A DNA stretch of 64,000 bases, from assembly GCA_001695595.3 (NCBI GenBank), contig MBPM02000004.1, forward strand, positions 1,550,001-1,614,000, written 5' to 3'. A model generated the notes under the pieces. The model was not told where the DNA came from. It did no database searches and saw nothing but the letters and a program-made list of their open reading frames with translations. A program made the position numbers and the translations under genes. The DNA is from Plasmopara viticola (Eukaryota; Oomycota; Peronosporomycetes; Peronosporales; Peronosporaceae). Positions 44,808 through 58,000 of this stretch are shown here, piece after piece; position 1 is the stretch's first letter; the number at the start of each line of letters is the position of its first letter.

Positions 44808-47800
44808 AATGGTAGTGTTGCAGCACACATATCTACGGTAGGTGCAGCGAGCATATTCGTTGAAAGCTCCTCTAAGCGAGCTTATTTTTCCTCCGCACGT
44901 GCCATCTGTTATCCTCCCTTAAAATTGCGACCTTACAGATGCGTATCCCATCGTGACCAGCACGCAAGCTCAATGCAAGTAACTTTGTCTTGGCTCCTCC
45001 CCGCAATATTTTTTGACAGCATGTATTACTTAGACTTTCTGAAAGTGGCGCTGATTGTTCCAATTGCGGTGGAGTATGTCCTATCGTGTTTATAATAGAT
45101 TAAGTAAAGCAAATTTTTACTTGACATATGGTGCACAACTTTTATTACATCACGTGATAGTATATGCACTTCTCTGATGATGTGTGGTTAAAGAGCGGCA
45201 CCAAACCAGCGATTTCTAACAAAATACATATGTTCCGTCTTTCGCATTTTCTAATCTTTTCACGTTTGCAGAAAGAAGCCATTGCTTCGCCGTGTCTTGA
45301 ATCGCATCTCCTTATCTTACCTCACCGTGCTATCCCGCGCTCTTTTGCCTCGTCAAATCACTTTAATAAATTGCTCTTCGGTCCCTCGCTCAGATACTTG
45401 CATAATTGTTTATTAATCCGCTAAATTGGAACAATTAGATGTACATTTGCTAACACTTGCTTGGCTCACCCATTTGCTGCTGTATTAGCGGTTGGCTAGC
45501 AAAAAACGACGTTAAGGCGTGGTCGTTGCGAAACTGCCAATCAAACAATAAAATCAATACTTTCAACTTCTTCTGTGCCACATTAAGTCTTCTTTTGAAT
45601 GGTCGATCGTTGTCTGGTAAAGTATAAAAATATTCGTACCATTGCAAGCGATACAAAGGCTGATAACACGCCTAAGGATCAAGCATTGAATTTATCGCAA
45701 ATAAAGCACGAGTTTTAGCTTGAAAAGGCAGGTCATATGTGTGAGCCGTAAGCAAGAACGTTTAAAGCATTTATCTAACGGTACAAATTAATTGTTTGTT
45801 GTCGAGATTTATTGCGCACACAAAAAATGAGTCGCACTGATTCTTGAGCGCGTCAATTTGGTCGAGCGGCACGTCCACAAATTTGTAGAACTGATAACAT
45901 AAAATAGGACCGAGCATTTAGTTCGTCGCAAATAAAGCACGAATTTTTCAGCTTTAACAGACAAGACAGGCCTGTGGACCGTGAGAAAGAGTGCCTAAGG
46001 TTATTTTTGGATCGCAGCATCTGTAATTGAAAGTCACTTGATAGTGCATTCATTTAAATGCAATTTTGAAGATACATAGCCCTTAACCGATTGACCTCGA
46101 CATTTGATAGATAAGTAGATGAAAAGGCACGTATTACTTGTTCTAGACGATGCCAAGCAAAGTTTTAGTTTGCGAATACTAAAAAAAGTGGTCGTCAAAC
46201 CTGCAGCGGGTAACAAAATAAGGTGTGACATAGCAGATATTTCCGCAGGCGTAAATGCAAGTGGTTACGATGCACAACGTATGGAGCCAGTCCATCAAAA
46301 TGCAAGAAGCCCTTGACTAGCCCTAGTGAAAGGCTAGAATCAAGGCAGAGCTAGATTTCTTATCGATTAAAGCTCAGCTACGTCAGATTAAGATCCACCG
46401 CGCTAGCTATGCGTTTGTATCGATGTAGAAAATTTACAACGCGCATAATAAATGACGGATCAGATAGCACATCTGTTTTTTTTTACTTAAATACACCATA
46501 ACCTTTATGTAAGTTGCCTTTGATTCACCATAACATAGTATTTAAGTTGCTGTTTAATCAATCTGGGTAGTATGCACTATCTACATTAAAGGTCTGCATT
46601 GCACATTCTTTACAATACGCTCAAAGAGGACTAGTCGACGGCCTGACGAGCTCAATTCCCGCGTATGGAGTCCGGTAGCCGTTTCATATCTTTTGACCAT
46701 TGAAACTCGATACGGAAACTGTTAGACAGGCTTCTCGCTGTCCGTATTGTGATGTCTCGTCATTTCGGACTTCTGAGAATTTTCTTTTAAGCGAGTCTTT
46801 GGACCTCTTTTAAACATCTAAATAGACTCTCCTTTGATCAGGACATAGGAAGGATATCAATAAAGCAATCGAAATTATACCCGCTACATCCTATACAGAA
46901 AATAACCCGCCAAATATTTTTCCGTACGTCTTATGCTTCCATATACGAAGACCTCACTAATATCGCACATCCTTTCCTAACTCGCTCGTGTCTCTTCGAA
47001 TTCTGAAAGTGAAACGACATTCCTATTGATGATGTGAGCTCCAAAGGACTAGATCTTTCAAAGGCACTCGAGGAGAACTAGGCCATCACGGACAATGCAC
47101 AGAGTTTGGACCGTTAGCAGGACATCATTGGCATTTGGATATCTTTCATTAATATTAAGACGCGATCTTATTCAGCATTCTCATTTGAACATGAACAGGT
47201 TTTGAGTTTCCTGGCTTTAGCAAATTCGACGGCGCCATAGATACTGCAAATGTCTTCTGTACCCTTGCAAGATTCAAGCTATAACGTCTTCTTGTTTTGA
47301 AGTCAATGTTGATTTTTTTACATTAGATAGCCGCAACGATTCTTCTCCAGAGTTCAGGACTTAACAAAAAATGGTATCTTCACTATTTCAAGTCTCACAG
47401 ACAGCTAAATCACTTTTACACCCTTAACATATGCCCAACATGCTGAGGCGTACAATCTTAAGCTGTACACCTTACCTTCCACATTACCACAGTACTCACT
47501 TAGATAGCGATTGTGCCAGTATAAGTCAGCATGTTGACCGTTTTCCGTTAAAGGCCAAAGATTGTGCTAAGCTTAGGCAACAGATGAATCGCTAGCATCT
47601 AAACACAACACTTTCATTATAAACACTTTGACCCTCATGGTTACACTCATAGGCGACATGCGTCTCGGGGTCCTTGTTTGATTAATATCGACTGTGCAGT
47701 CCTCTAGTTGCCTTATATATGTCAAAATTTTGGTAATACGCCCACTAAGAAGTTAAGAAGTCCCACTTCTTAGGCACGCCTAAACATTGGCAATGTTCAA

Positions 47801-50485
47801 CCTCTCTATCGTCACCAATCTTCTCAAGCATCACAAATAATTTAGATGCCGAAATTTACATGCCGCAAGATGCTGATATCTATCCGAGCACCAAGTTCCG
47901 TACCCCTCGTTACAGCGTGAGCTGTTTCGGTCAATGAAGCGTCCCGTTTGCTTCCAGACGAAGAACTACACATGCTTAAACGAGAAGATTTGAAAATGAA
48001 TAAGAGCCCGAACAATATGGGATTTGGTTTACAGGCCGCGTCGATGAGAAGATGCGAGCAAAATGGAATTCCGAGGGATTAGCAAATCCGCCGCTTTTCG
48101 AAACTGTAGATAAGAGAATGGGCTGAATAGCGAATCGTCCTAGTGGGACAGCACGACTAATATCGTCGTAAGGGACAATGATCAGTCAAATGGTCTTAGG
48201 GCAAGATTGGTACTTTTGCGCTATGTATGTGAGTCAGGCTTTGCGAAAAAGGTCACTCCACGAGGAGAAATTTTGTGTCGATAAGCGAGTGCTGCCTTTT
48301 CGTTAGCGCACTCGAGTAAAGAGTAAATATACCGAGCCTTAAAATAAGCGGGGAGGGTTGTCGAACCCGGGGAGGTTTTAAAAAAAACGCAGCGGAGTTG
48401 ATAGTGACGTAATTACTTGCAAGACAAGACGGCTCAGACAAAAATGACAATTGTGCGATTGACGTCGAAGAGTAATCTCATGTGATACAAGAATGACGAA
48501 ATTCCTTCAAATGAAAATAATCTAATAAGCTATAGTTGGGGCAGACAACGAAAAGCAGCTTCAGATACGATGAGATCATGGAGTATGGCTGACTTAGCAA
48601 ACGCTGGCATCCCTTGTTAGCCTCACGATCCGAGACCAAGGTAACTCGTTGGGCACCCATAAAATTTAGATCGATGCAGCCGGGATAGATTGCTAAAGTG
48701 GACGTGCAATCACACTCAAAAAGAGAGGAAGCCTGCCTGCCCGGACCCTCTTTAAAAAAACTGTTATGTAATATATTTTCTCCTTTCTACTCTGCCCATC
48801 TATTTCGTACAATTCTCGTTTTATTTGAGTGTACTGTCTCACTGCTCCTATCATCGCTGAAGTTCGGCGCGTATGACACCCTCAAACCCTATAACGAGTA
48901 CTTCTTCAAAGTCGACGCAGCTGTGAGACGGCTCTCGTACCTTCTCATCTACCTTTGCGTCAACTTGCTCCACCCGTAATATCTCTTTGATGCTATCCCC
49001 TACCCGTAGCATGCGTAAGTCCTTTACCTGCAGGAGCGTTCGGTAGCAGCTCATCAGACACTAAGTCCGTCGCAAGACAGATTGTAATTGCCATTTCAAT
49101 GTCGCGCTCGACTTGGAGTGTTCTATTACCTTTTAAATTTCATTTAGCGTGCGCTCTCTTATTACCGCGGCCGCTACTTTTCGTTGTCCCCACCTATTCA
49201 GCTTGTCTGCATCATCATGTAAAACTGTTAGTTGCTTCAAATTTGTTGGTCAGTGTTTGAGTGCCAAGCATTATCATTGCTAGCTCATTCCAAATATGCA
49301 GCATCTACTAAACATTGAGGCTTTGTGATGCAAATTTCCATTGCAATTTTTGTATTTTAGTATTGTGCTAGCACACGTACAACAATCCATTTTTTCGTAG
49401 AACTGCATCTAGACTTGAATAGCGCATGCCCTCTTCTCTCATCTTGATGCTTGTCTGAAAAGATAAGGCGCGACTCCTCATCTTGTATCCTCTCTCAAAA
49501 TGACTTTTGGTTACGCGCTCATATTCCCTGTCTTCGTAGGGAACTGGGTTTAAAAATCTAATGTCCGAAGGTGCCGCACAACCTTTAGACACTCTTTTTT
49601 CCATGGGACATCCGTGAGAGTTCATCACACTTCTGTTAGAATTTCTGCATTCGCAGTCGAAATCACAAAGCTAAACTTTTATACATAAAGAAGGTAGAAA
49701 ACTGAGTTTTTTTAACGGTCAACAGGTGATTGAGGTGTACGGATCTATTCTGTACTCCTTATCGGTTCTCGATACATGGGAACAGGTTAGAGATGAAGTT
49801 GTATATCTTTTCCTTTAATTGCGTGCTGGAATTACACGAACGAGGCAACACAAGTTACTGGGAACAAAAGTGTCTAGAGGAAGAAAGGAGGCGTCTTGTT
49901 AAAAAAGTTTATTGATTAGAGCGTTTCCATTTAATGTCGAAGCACTGACGCAGCTTTTACTAACTCCAACGACTTGGACAAAGGTCGCGAAGACTTGAGC
50001 AAGCTAGCTGCCTAGAAAAAAAATACCACTGTGCAAACTGTGAGATATTGGCGTCAAAATTGGTTTCACCCACCAATTTCACAATACATATGCACCCTCA
50101 ATACCATCATCCATTTTAATTAATAACTGTTTAACGAATTAGCGCGCCATTATGCTATTACTAAAAACAAATATCTAAGATGTCGTTACATTAGTTAGCA
50201 ATATTGCTCGTCATGATGCTTTTTCGCGTCCTTAGAAATACGCAGGTTTTTTATTTGAGCAATAATAAACAATACCGGTAGCCAAATGGTAATCAGATAG
50301 CCTACTGATAATATTGGCTGCAGTAACTTACTGCCCCCTACTATGTAACCCTCAACCTTAGGCTTACGCCCCCGGCGTCATTCACCGCCCTCAATAACCT
50401 CAACAAATGACATGAAGGGTTATCCAGTATCAATTCTGATAGGGACCAACGCCGAAAAGCAAATGCCTCAGACGCCATAGCGCCA
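44808..50485. other. Long gene-poor, repeat-like region
   Basis: No intact gene is supported in 5.7 kb. Contents are the direct repeat at 45660-46005 and scattered protein-like debris: a plus frame near 47940-48020 (LPDEELHMLKREDLKMNKSP), a minus frame at 48851-49054, and a minus ATG frame at 49368-49625. None has a recognisable domain or splice partners. The texture suggests old transposon remains. Confidence 0.5.
45660..46005 (+). repeat. Diverged direct repeat, about 231-bp period
   Basis: Copy 1 starts at 45660 and copy 2 at 45891. Both begin CTGATAACA and share the central block TCGCAAATAAAGCACGA, then similar text (AGGCAGGTCATATG against ACAGGCCTGTGGACC) for about 115 bp. Divergence is considerable, so the duplication is old. 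Confidence 0.55.
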
Positions 50486-53400
50486 ATGATGAAGGACGTC
50501 GCAGTGTTTGAGCAAGCTGCGAAAAAGTCGTGGCAGTCGTTTAGTACCATGCGCCGTTTTGTGGACGAAGCCGTACGTCTTGAAAACGCGAGTTGGCGTC
50601 TTTGGTTCATGCAACGCATCCGGTTGACGGTCGGTCCCGCGTCGGGTGCTACACCGGATACTAAAGACAGTAGCGTCGGTTGTCCGCACTGTGTCTACTG
50701 CGAGCTACAGAGAGCGAGTCTCAGCTGTCACGGTTGCTGTCATGACGCCTATTGCGTCAGCTGCTTTAAATTAATCCATAAAAAAGGAAATCTAGCGACA
50801 CACACGGCTGTCAAGCTGCAAATCGTGAGTGGATTAGATCTAGATCGAGGCTTTGATGGAGTTTTAATGGGTATCGTTGGCATTTTTAGCAGCACAAACA
50901 CGTGGACAAGGACGTCTACACTAGTAGCAAAGCTTCCACTCTCTGTGATAATGTTGATTCATCTACGACGTCGCAACGAGTCGCTGAAGCTTTTAGCGGA
51001 AGTTTTGACACAGGCACAAAAGCTTCTCTATTCCATAAACGGTGGGAAGTACAGATGGATATGTTGCTCCAGCGACTCATGATGAACAGTCTACATAGTG
51101 ACGCTGACATCAGGTACGATTACGCATGTACTCGAGATGCAGGCTTCTTGCATGAATAGCAAGATGAAGGGATGGTTGTGAGAAATGATCTGACGTTGAT
51201 GCTTGTATCTAGTATCCACAATATCGACAATCGACGATCGCTGTGTCAGGTAGATAATGAAGACGTGCCATCTGCCTTGAGTGTGGAAGATGCGAGCGAG
51301 CGAGACGAAGACGTGCGACAGGAGTCCAACCAGGCCGTGGTGCTGGCTGCAGTTGCCGCTGCTGATCGACACCGAGCGCACTCTTTGTCGTCTGAGAAGA
51401 GCAGACGACCTTCGGCTACGTTGTCTCCGTTGGTCACTCATCAGTCGCCACCTCTTGGGGAAAGAGAGGAAATGGAGCTACGTGCGACGCTGGATGCAAC
51501 TGGTTTGCCACGGCCTAATGGTCGTCAACGAGACGCGCAAACTTGCGCCAATTGCAGAGGAAACCACATTACAGTGGCGTGTCCCTTGTTGGAAAGCGCG
51601 CTGCTTGCTTTACCTGCTGCTAGAACTAGAGTGGGTGTGGACACGGTGCTGAGGAAATGCTTTACGACGATTCACAATAGCAACATGGCCAATAGCACCC
51701 ATGCTTTCCTAGGGGATGAAGTGAGTGTGCGTGGAGGCACGAACTTTGCCAACATGAAACAATGGCCGTCCAACACTATGTTGCAGCACATGGATCGAGC
51801 ACCCTTTGGTATGAATGCGATTGCGGAAGACAACTCGATGACCACCGAGGACCTTGCGCCAATGCTGAGCAAGCTTGCCACGCCGAACGGAGGCAAACGA
51901 ACTTTTTGGCACGCAGAGTCGTGGTTACTATCGTGTCTCGCCACCGATTTGCCCTCTGACGTATTTGAACAGCTACGCCGTCTTGAAAGTGGCGACAAGA
52001 ACTGGGCGTTTTTGTCCGAGCCTGATTCGTTTGGGCTGGCAATCGCTGGGTTTGTTCGCTTGAAAACTCCAGGCAGCCAATGGTGCCGACGATTCTTGTC
52101 TCTGTATCGTAATAACCTGTGGGAATATCTCGATGCGAACGGAACGAGCCGACCTATTGGTCATGCAAATGTATTCGAGGGAATGGTGCATCAGCGAAGC
52201 ACGACCGAGTTGATTCTCATGTACAGTCCTCAATCATCCGAAGGCTCTGGACGTAGTGAAGTGTGGCTGCAATTTGAGTCTGAGAAGGAAGGAATGTTGT
52301 GGCAAACGATGATGGCGCGTGCTGTCAAGCTGCAGATCGAGGACTTGTTTGATCTCCATCCCACTTCACCAACGCAATCATCTACAAAGAATCTAGAGCT
52401 TGGCAAAGGACGATTCTCGGTTGTTCGTCGTGCTCGTCGAAAAGAAGGCTTGGAGAATGTATCTAAGTCTCGTGATTGTGCTTTGAAGATTATTGATAAA
52501 CGTGTTTTTTGGGATTTAGTCGCGCGCGAGACGGAACGTGACAGCACAGTGGTGCGTGAGATTTTGACGCAATGCGTGTTGACGGTCCGGTCAGGCTCTT
52601 CATATTGTCCAGTAATAAGACTTCAATCGCTCTTTGAGACGCGCGATCATCTAGTCTTGGAGCTTGAATTAATGAGGAATGGAGATCTTCACGAAGAGAT
52701 TGCTACCAAATGTGCAGTGGATGAGACAAGCGCCTCGCTTTTGGTCGCAAGTTTAGTTCGGGCGATTGAGTTTTGTCATCAAAATGGTGTGGCTCATCGA
52801 GACGTGAAACTTTCAAACTTGGCGCTGGACTACATGCGCAGTGCAACTGGCAAAGAGTACGTAGTCTCTTAGATGTGGCGATTTGATTTTTGACCACTAA
52901 ATGCACTTATTTTGCTTGTGTTTGACAGGTTTGCAGTGATCAAGGTTGCTGACTTTGGGATGGCAGCTTTCATTCAAAAAGATGGAATGTTGAAGGGCAG
53001 GTATGCTGGTTGTCGTTCCTACTAATCTTACACAAGTGTATGTGACTAAGTGCGTCAATTTATGTGGTAGATGTGGCACCCCCGGCTTCGTTGCCCCGGA
53101 AATTCTGTGTGCAGGCAAAGGTGAAGCCTATCCAAGTGGAGTAGACATGTTTTCTGCTGGTGTGGTGGCCTACACCATGCTGTGTGGCTACGAGCCTTTC
53201 TTTGGTGTGAATGATGCAGAGCTCATTCGGATGAACAAAGTAGTGGACTATGAGTTTGAAGAACCAGAGTGGAACAGCATTTCAGAGGAAGCAAAAGATG
53301 TGGTGAGTAGTCGATTTGCTGGCATTTAGGACTCTGGGCTGACTGTCGTTAATCGTTTTCAGATAAGGCTCATGATGGAGAAAGATCCTTATAAACGCGT

Positions 53401-53506
53401 GACCCCGACGAAAGTGTTGGCGCATCCCTATTTGCGCGATGCAAACGTAGTGCTGAACGATCTTTTCCGGGAGCAAGGACCATTTCATCTGACGCGCTTG
53501 CTGTGA
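50486..53506 (+). CDS. B-box/PH-domain Ser/Thr protein kinase
   Basis: Six exons: 50486-50824, 50890-51113, 51213-52856, 52929-53000, 53071-53302 and 53363-53506. All are GT-AG with matching phases, giving 884 residues. Domains in order: B-box-type zinc finger (about 66-106; CPHCVYCELQ, CHGCCHDAYCVSCF, HKKGNLATH), a low-complexity linker, a small Cys motif CANCRGNHITVAC (299-311), a PH domain (about 464-559; AGFVRLKTPGSQWCRRFLSL to MLWQTMMARAV), and a protein kinase domain from about 579. Kinase features: glycine loop GKGRFSVV, lysine in CALKI (613), HRDVKLSN (716-723), DFG (744-746), CGTPGFVAPE and DMFSAGVVAYTML. All catalytic residues are present. The PH domain suggests recruitment to phosphoinositide membranes. 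I do not know this combination outside stramenopiles. It converges with ORC5. Confidence 0.88.
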
Positions 53507-53772
53507 CAATGGCCTGGCTTTCTATGCCCAAGTTTATCGACCTTATTATTGTAAAGCACAAAGTTGCACTATGTCACTCGATTGAGATAGGCGTCCAAAG
53601 GGAAGGACAAAAAGCGTGCAGTTTCTTGCACAAAGCGAGCATCAGCTAGACAGCGGAATTTTAGATTATCAAGCACGTGCGGTGGAGTCGTCCGTTGAAA
53701 TAGTTGCATTCGAACGAGCGTTGCGAGCTATGCACGATAGACATAAGTTAGCACATACGTGACGGGCAGTGT

Positions 53773-55215
53773 TTATGGAAAGCGTACATGATTGAAGACT
53801 TCCTCCCGCGTTTCAGAAGCACGCGACTCGTCAAAAGTCGAAGATTCAGCTTCAGCTTCAACACGTAGATTGAGATAAATGGCCAAAAGCCGCTGTAACG
53901 TAAAGATCCGAGGACCAAGAAGCAGTTGACAGATCGGCTGTTTCTTGTTGCTACTCGTCGTTGCTGTTGCATTCGGTTCGACTGCCTCTTTTTTTCGAGC
54001 ACGCTTCTTGCGACGCTGTCCACCTGAAGAAGAGAGGAAACGCACATCGGTTTCTTGAGCATTAAACGACGCGAGATACCCTGCAAGGACGAGCAAAAGG
54101 CAGTTTCGGCTTAAATTGGTGCATGAAATTAGCTCGGACGGGTCGCCCATGCCAGATTTGAGCTTGTGGTACCCAAATAGATGCCGTCTTCGTGTTTGAA
54201 GAAAAGTGTGCACGAGACTTTTGGTCTTGAGCTCGAGTTTGGTCTTGAGTTTAGTAGCTTGTGCACCTTGGACAGGTGATATAAAGAAGTCACGAAAATC
54301 GGGCAATAAGTGCACAACAGCTGCACGAAAGTCAAGCCAATCGCCATCTGGAGCAGGTGGCAAGAGTCCGTGAAGGTGCACTAGCCAAGTTCGAAACAAT
54401 TCGTTGGATTCGTGCATGCCAAGCTGCTGTATTAAAATATCAGCCAATTGTCCTGCAATCGTAGTCAAGTAAGACTTTGTTCTGCATTATTCGATGATCT
54501 TTCGTACCTGATTTGTACGGTGGGAAGTGCACGTATGCAGGAAAGAATGGCATGATCAGTCGATCGAAATCTAGCGACATTCCTCGTGTAATTAAGAGGA
54601 CGCAGACTTCCCATGGCGGAGATTTGTCAAATATCTAGTGTCATATCGGAAAAAATACAAATCTAGTGAAACTAGCAGAATATCTCATATGATATCAAAC
54701 CTCACATTCAAGTACGAGATCTGATCGTTAAGCGAGCATGCACATTTAATAAGAGCGTCCAATCCTCGATCTAGCAACTTGTCCACGTTGTCTAGTGCCA
54801 GGTATAATACCCGCCAATGTGGCGTGTCTCTTTCTGCTGCGTTGTGCTTCATGAATCTGTCAAGCGCTTTGTAAAAGCTCAAAAAGTTAAGCGAGCTAAA
54901 CGTTTCTTCGTCGTGTACCTCGTCATGCTTATTAACATCAAGGGAAATCGTCACGTCCTCCGATTCAATCTCCGTTGCGCTTCCATGCAATTGTAACAAT
55001 GCTTCTCGATAAAATTCTTTAGCAGAGTAGAGCGCTGTACAATTGACGAGTGCGTGGGGCGATGGGTGCGCGCGTAGCGACTGCGATACACCCAAAGTTT
55101 TGCCAGATGATGCATCACCATATACAATTACAAGTGGCAAAGGAGTCTCGAAATTATCGACGTATAGGCCCGCTACCCGGGTCAACTCTGCCAGCGGAGC
55201 CTCTCGACAGATCAT
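53773..55215 (-). CDS. ORC5: Origin recognition complex subunit 5
   Basis: Three exons: 55215-54706, 54634-54508 and 54452-53773 (phases 0 and 1), giving 438 residues, as in animal ORC5. The start ATG gives MICREAPLAELTRVAGLYVD, matching the family's early LCRE motif. No ATG lies in the open frame further upstream, so a tiny 5' exon is possible. The AAA+ core has Walker A (YGDASSGKT) and a Walker B-like strand (RVLYLALDNVDKLLD). The second exon carries the sensor-like strand (WEVCVLLITRG) and FFPAYVHFPPYK. The C-terminal winged-helix region ends in PICQLLLGPRIFTLQRLLAI, with a basic insert (QRRKKRARKKE) that may be a nuclear localisation signal. ORC marks replication origins and loads MCM with Cdc6. 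Confidence 0.9.
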
Positions 55216-57307
55216 CACAGCTTTGGAGCAATAAACTTTGATAAGCTTGATATGAAATTTCAAAGAGCAGCTTATAGGAATCAGAGGGTATTTATTTTTG
55301 AATATTTGACGAACTTACGACAAGAACGCGCTAAAATACCAAAAATCAGAAATTCAAATAAAGCTTTTTTACCGAGAGAAAAGAATGAATAGGTCGAATC
55401 TGATTCAGATTTGACATTGCTGAATGCTGAAACCTTCCCCATGATGCAATTGCTGCTGTATCGTAAGTTTAATTGCGTCCATGTTTTCTTGGACAACCAA
55501 AGATCATAGAGAAAGTGGAGTAGTGCATACGCATAATATCCCAGCTTTGATTACATTAAGTGATCCGTACTACGATCCGGAAGAGGTAATTGCCAAAGCG
55601 TTGACAACTATTTATATGTGGGAACAGCCTTTGAAGACCGAGTTATCGCTTAAGGCTTTATTTAAATTAAAGCAATAGCTTTGTGTCAAGGAGCACGCAT
55701 CGAGCGACTTGCTCATGAAGCAATGCGACTATGCGCTCGAGGCTCGACACCAGATCGGACACAACGTAGGTATATTAATTTGACGTATTTAATGCTTTTC
55801 TTGGAAAAGAGCAGTCAAGGTTGTCTGCGCTACGGTTCGCCAAATTCTGGCATGACGACTATCCCTTCGGGTCATATAGCACCTTGCATTTGAGAGTCAA
55901 ACAACCACGCGTAGTGTACGGCAAATACTGTATTGCTCAGTGGTTTATGTGCCGCTCCATGTACATTGGTATATCCTGCCTTAGCCTTGGGCTAGAAGCG
56001 CTATGCTCGTAATACAGCAAAAGATACCTCCCACATCTAGAACTCAGTCGTCTACGTACACTCCCAAGCATAGAGGTAGCGTCTTGCCTATAGATCATTG
56101 TCTTAAGGGCAATAATGTCACCCATGACATGCGGTAATCGTTGTGACTTCCAGATTGTATTTCAAGTGATTGTCATTGTGCAGAAATCGGAACTGATCCG
56201 GCGTCTTGCACAGAGATCGCGTCAGCAAGATGTACGATCACACGGTTTGCAATTTTTCACAAGCTTCAGTACAGATTAGAGACTCATTTATTTAAAACAA
56301 AATCTATCCAGATTTTGTTCTGATAATAGTTCCTTATACACTTAAAGTAGCTTTAACTTGAATTTATTGTATATTAATCCAGGGTGCCTGTCGTGCACTT
56401 GGAGTCATCAGTTGAAACCAGCTTTTATGACAAATCCTGGCCTTATGTGGCGGCGCGCTACAGTGTTTGCGTCGAGTTGCCAACCCCCGAAATGCAAAAC
56501 AAAACTTCATGCACACCGTCTCGTACAAGGAAGACTTCTTGTGAATAGTATCTGTTGAACTTTCAATTGTAGTTTAAAGCACGCATGAGCTTTACAATGT
56601 ATCGAAGATCCTGATACCATCAAGATACTTTTTATGTAGGTTTGCATCGCCCATTTGACGCATTTGTTTAAATTTTAAAGACTTCGACATCATCATCAAA
56701 AAAAATGTTAAAACCTCGTGAGTAGAAAGAAACACGGCACAAGTATGTCCGTGTTTTGTATTCGCCTGGTTTTGATATCTTGTCGTATGCGCCACGCATC
56801 GTATTTTCATTTTTACTAAGTCTTCTTTGATATCTAATTGTCGCGTTGAGATATAAGAACTTGGGTGCTCTGAGATCACACAAAAATTATCGGCATAACG
56901 GTGTTGAATTCCTGCCTGACAGTAACTCGTAGCTCATATTTAGATCGAACATGCACCGCCAAATAGATAAATTGCCTGACCACTTTTGCTCATGTCGACT
57001 TCCGAGTACCTTTTGGATCGTAGTGCATTAATTTCTCAGGTAGGTCACAACTAACGACACTTGTTCTATCGATACAACCGCCAGAGGTGACACGTCTCAA
57101 GCTTTACCAATGCTAATATTTGCCTAGCAACGCTGCTATCCAGAAGGCTTGATTGCTACATCTATTTTAAGCATAGAATTGCTCTAAATCTATTATTCCA
57201 TAAGTTATAGTACTCATTTTAATGTCTATCTCGCACTTAATCGAGAAATTCTTGCCTTTTAGATCTCCACTTCAACTTGTGTTTAATATAAGGTTGAAGC
57301 GAGGAAG
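55216..57307. other. Gene-poor stretch
   Basis: No supported gene. A plus frame at 55481-55678 (ITLSDPYYDPEEVIAKALTT, then IYMWEQPLKTELSLKALFKL) and the following 200 bp look like eroded coding sequence, but I cannot name or join them. The remainder is AT-rich with short frames only. Confidence 0.4.
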
Positions 57308-57969
57308 ATGGCCAAGATCACGAATTTCATGCGCGTGACCAAGCAGCCCAAGGTGCATGGAAAGAAGGAGAAATCGGTATCAGCAACAAAAAGTCAAGTT
57401 TTTAAGAAGGAGGAGACGCTGCCATTGGAAGACGCGGACGTTAGTGACGAAGATCCGGCGGCGCATCTGCCACTCTTTATCTACGAAGTATGCATCCTAA
57501 ATTTTTAACTCTAACACATCAAGCGTTAATTCTATGTAATCCTGGTATAGTTTGTCAAGTACAAACCAAAGCACAAAAAGCACGAGATGACCAAGGGAAT
57601 GAAGTTAATTGTCGAATATATCAAGGAATGAGATTAAAATGTAACCACGATTGTGAGACCTACATATTGACTCTCCGATTATTCGTTTTGTGTAGAAGTA
57701 CTATAATGTGCCAGCGGATTTCGAGACCAACGGCAAAGTGCGAGTATTTGCAGTATTTAAAAGTATGATAGTATTATAAGCAGTGTGCTATTTGCTACCA
57801 GTTCGGGTGTCACAGCGGACTGACGTACGAGCAGCGATTGACGAGAGCTTATTCGATGGGACACCTCTATCTTAAGCACGGAAGAAAAGGTGGGACTACG
57901 CCAAAGCCAATCTGCTTGACGTGCGCTACAGTGGGCCACACCTACAAAAAATGTCCGGATGGGTTTTAG
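57308..57969 (+). CDS. Small basic zinc-knuckle protein
   Basis: Proposed exons: 57308-57487, 57551-57625, 57696-57737 and 57802-57969, giving about 154 residues. It starts MAKITNFMRVTKQPKVHGKK. Conserved-looking pieces are LPLFIYE, then FVKYKPKHKKHEMTKGMKLI, KYYNVPADFETNGK, and FGCHSGLTYEQRLTRAYSMG. The C-terminus is a CCHC-type zinc knuckle (CLTCATVGHTYKKCP). Introns 1 and 3 are regular GT-AG (63 and 64 nt). The second exon's best end (after VEYIK) is followed by GAATGAG instead of a GT donor. The alternative is donor GTCGAA at 57611, which would drop five residues. So either the donor is mutated or the weak one is used. RNA or nucleic-acid binding is inferred from the knuckle. It converges with APC2 at 31 bp. 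Confidence 0.62.
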
Positions 57970-58000
57970 AAGGACGAAAGTAAGACAGCGAGGGAGTTGA

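Noticed and set aside
47161..47720. Integrase/RT-like fragments in the gene-poor region
   Set aside because: A few suggestive words in shifted frames but no run of conserved pol motifs on either strand.
57738..57783. 46-nt intron ending at GCAG in the zinc-knuckle gene
   Set aside because: In phase, but shorter than its neighbours; ending at CTACCAG (57801) gives a usual 64-nt intron and a better-looking junction (NGK-FGCHSG).
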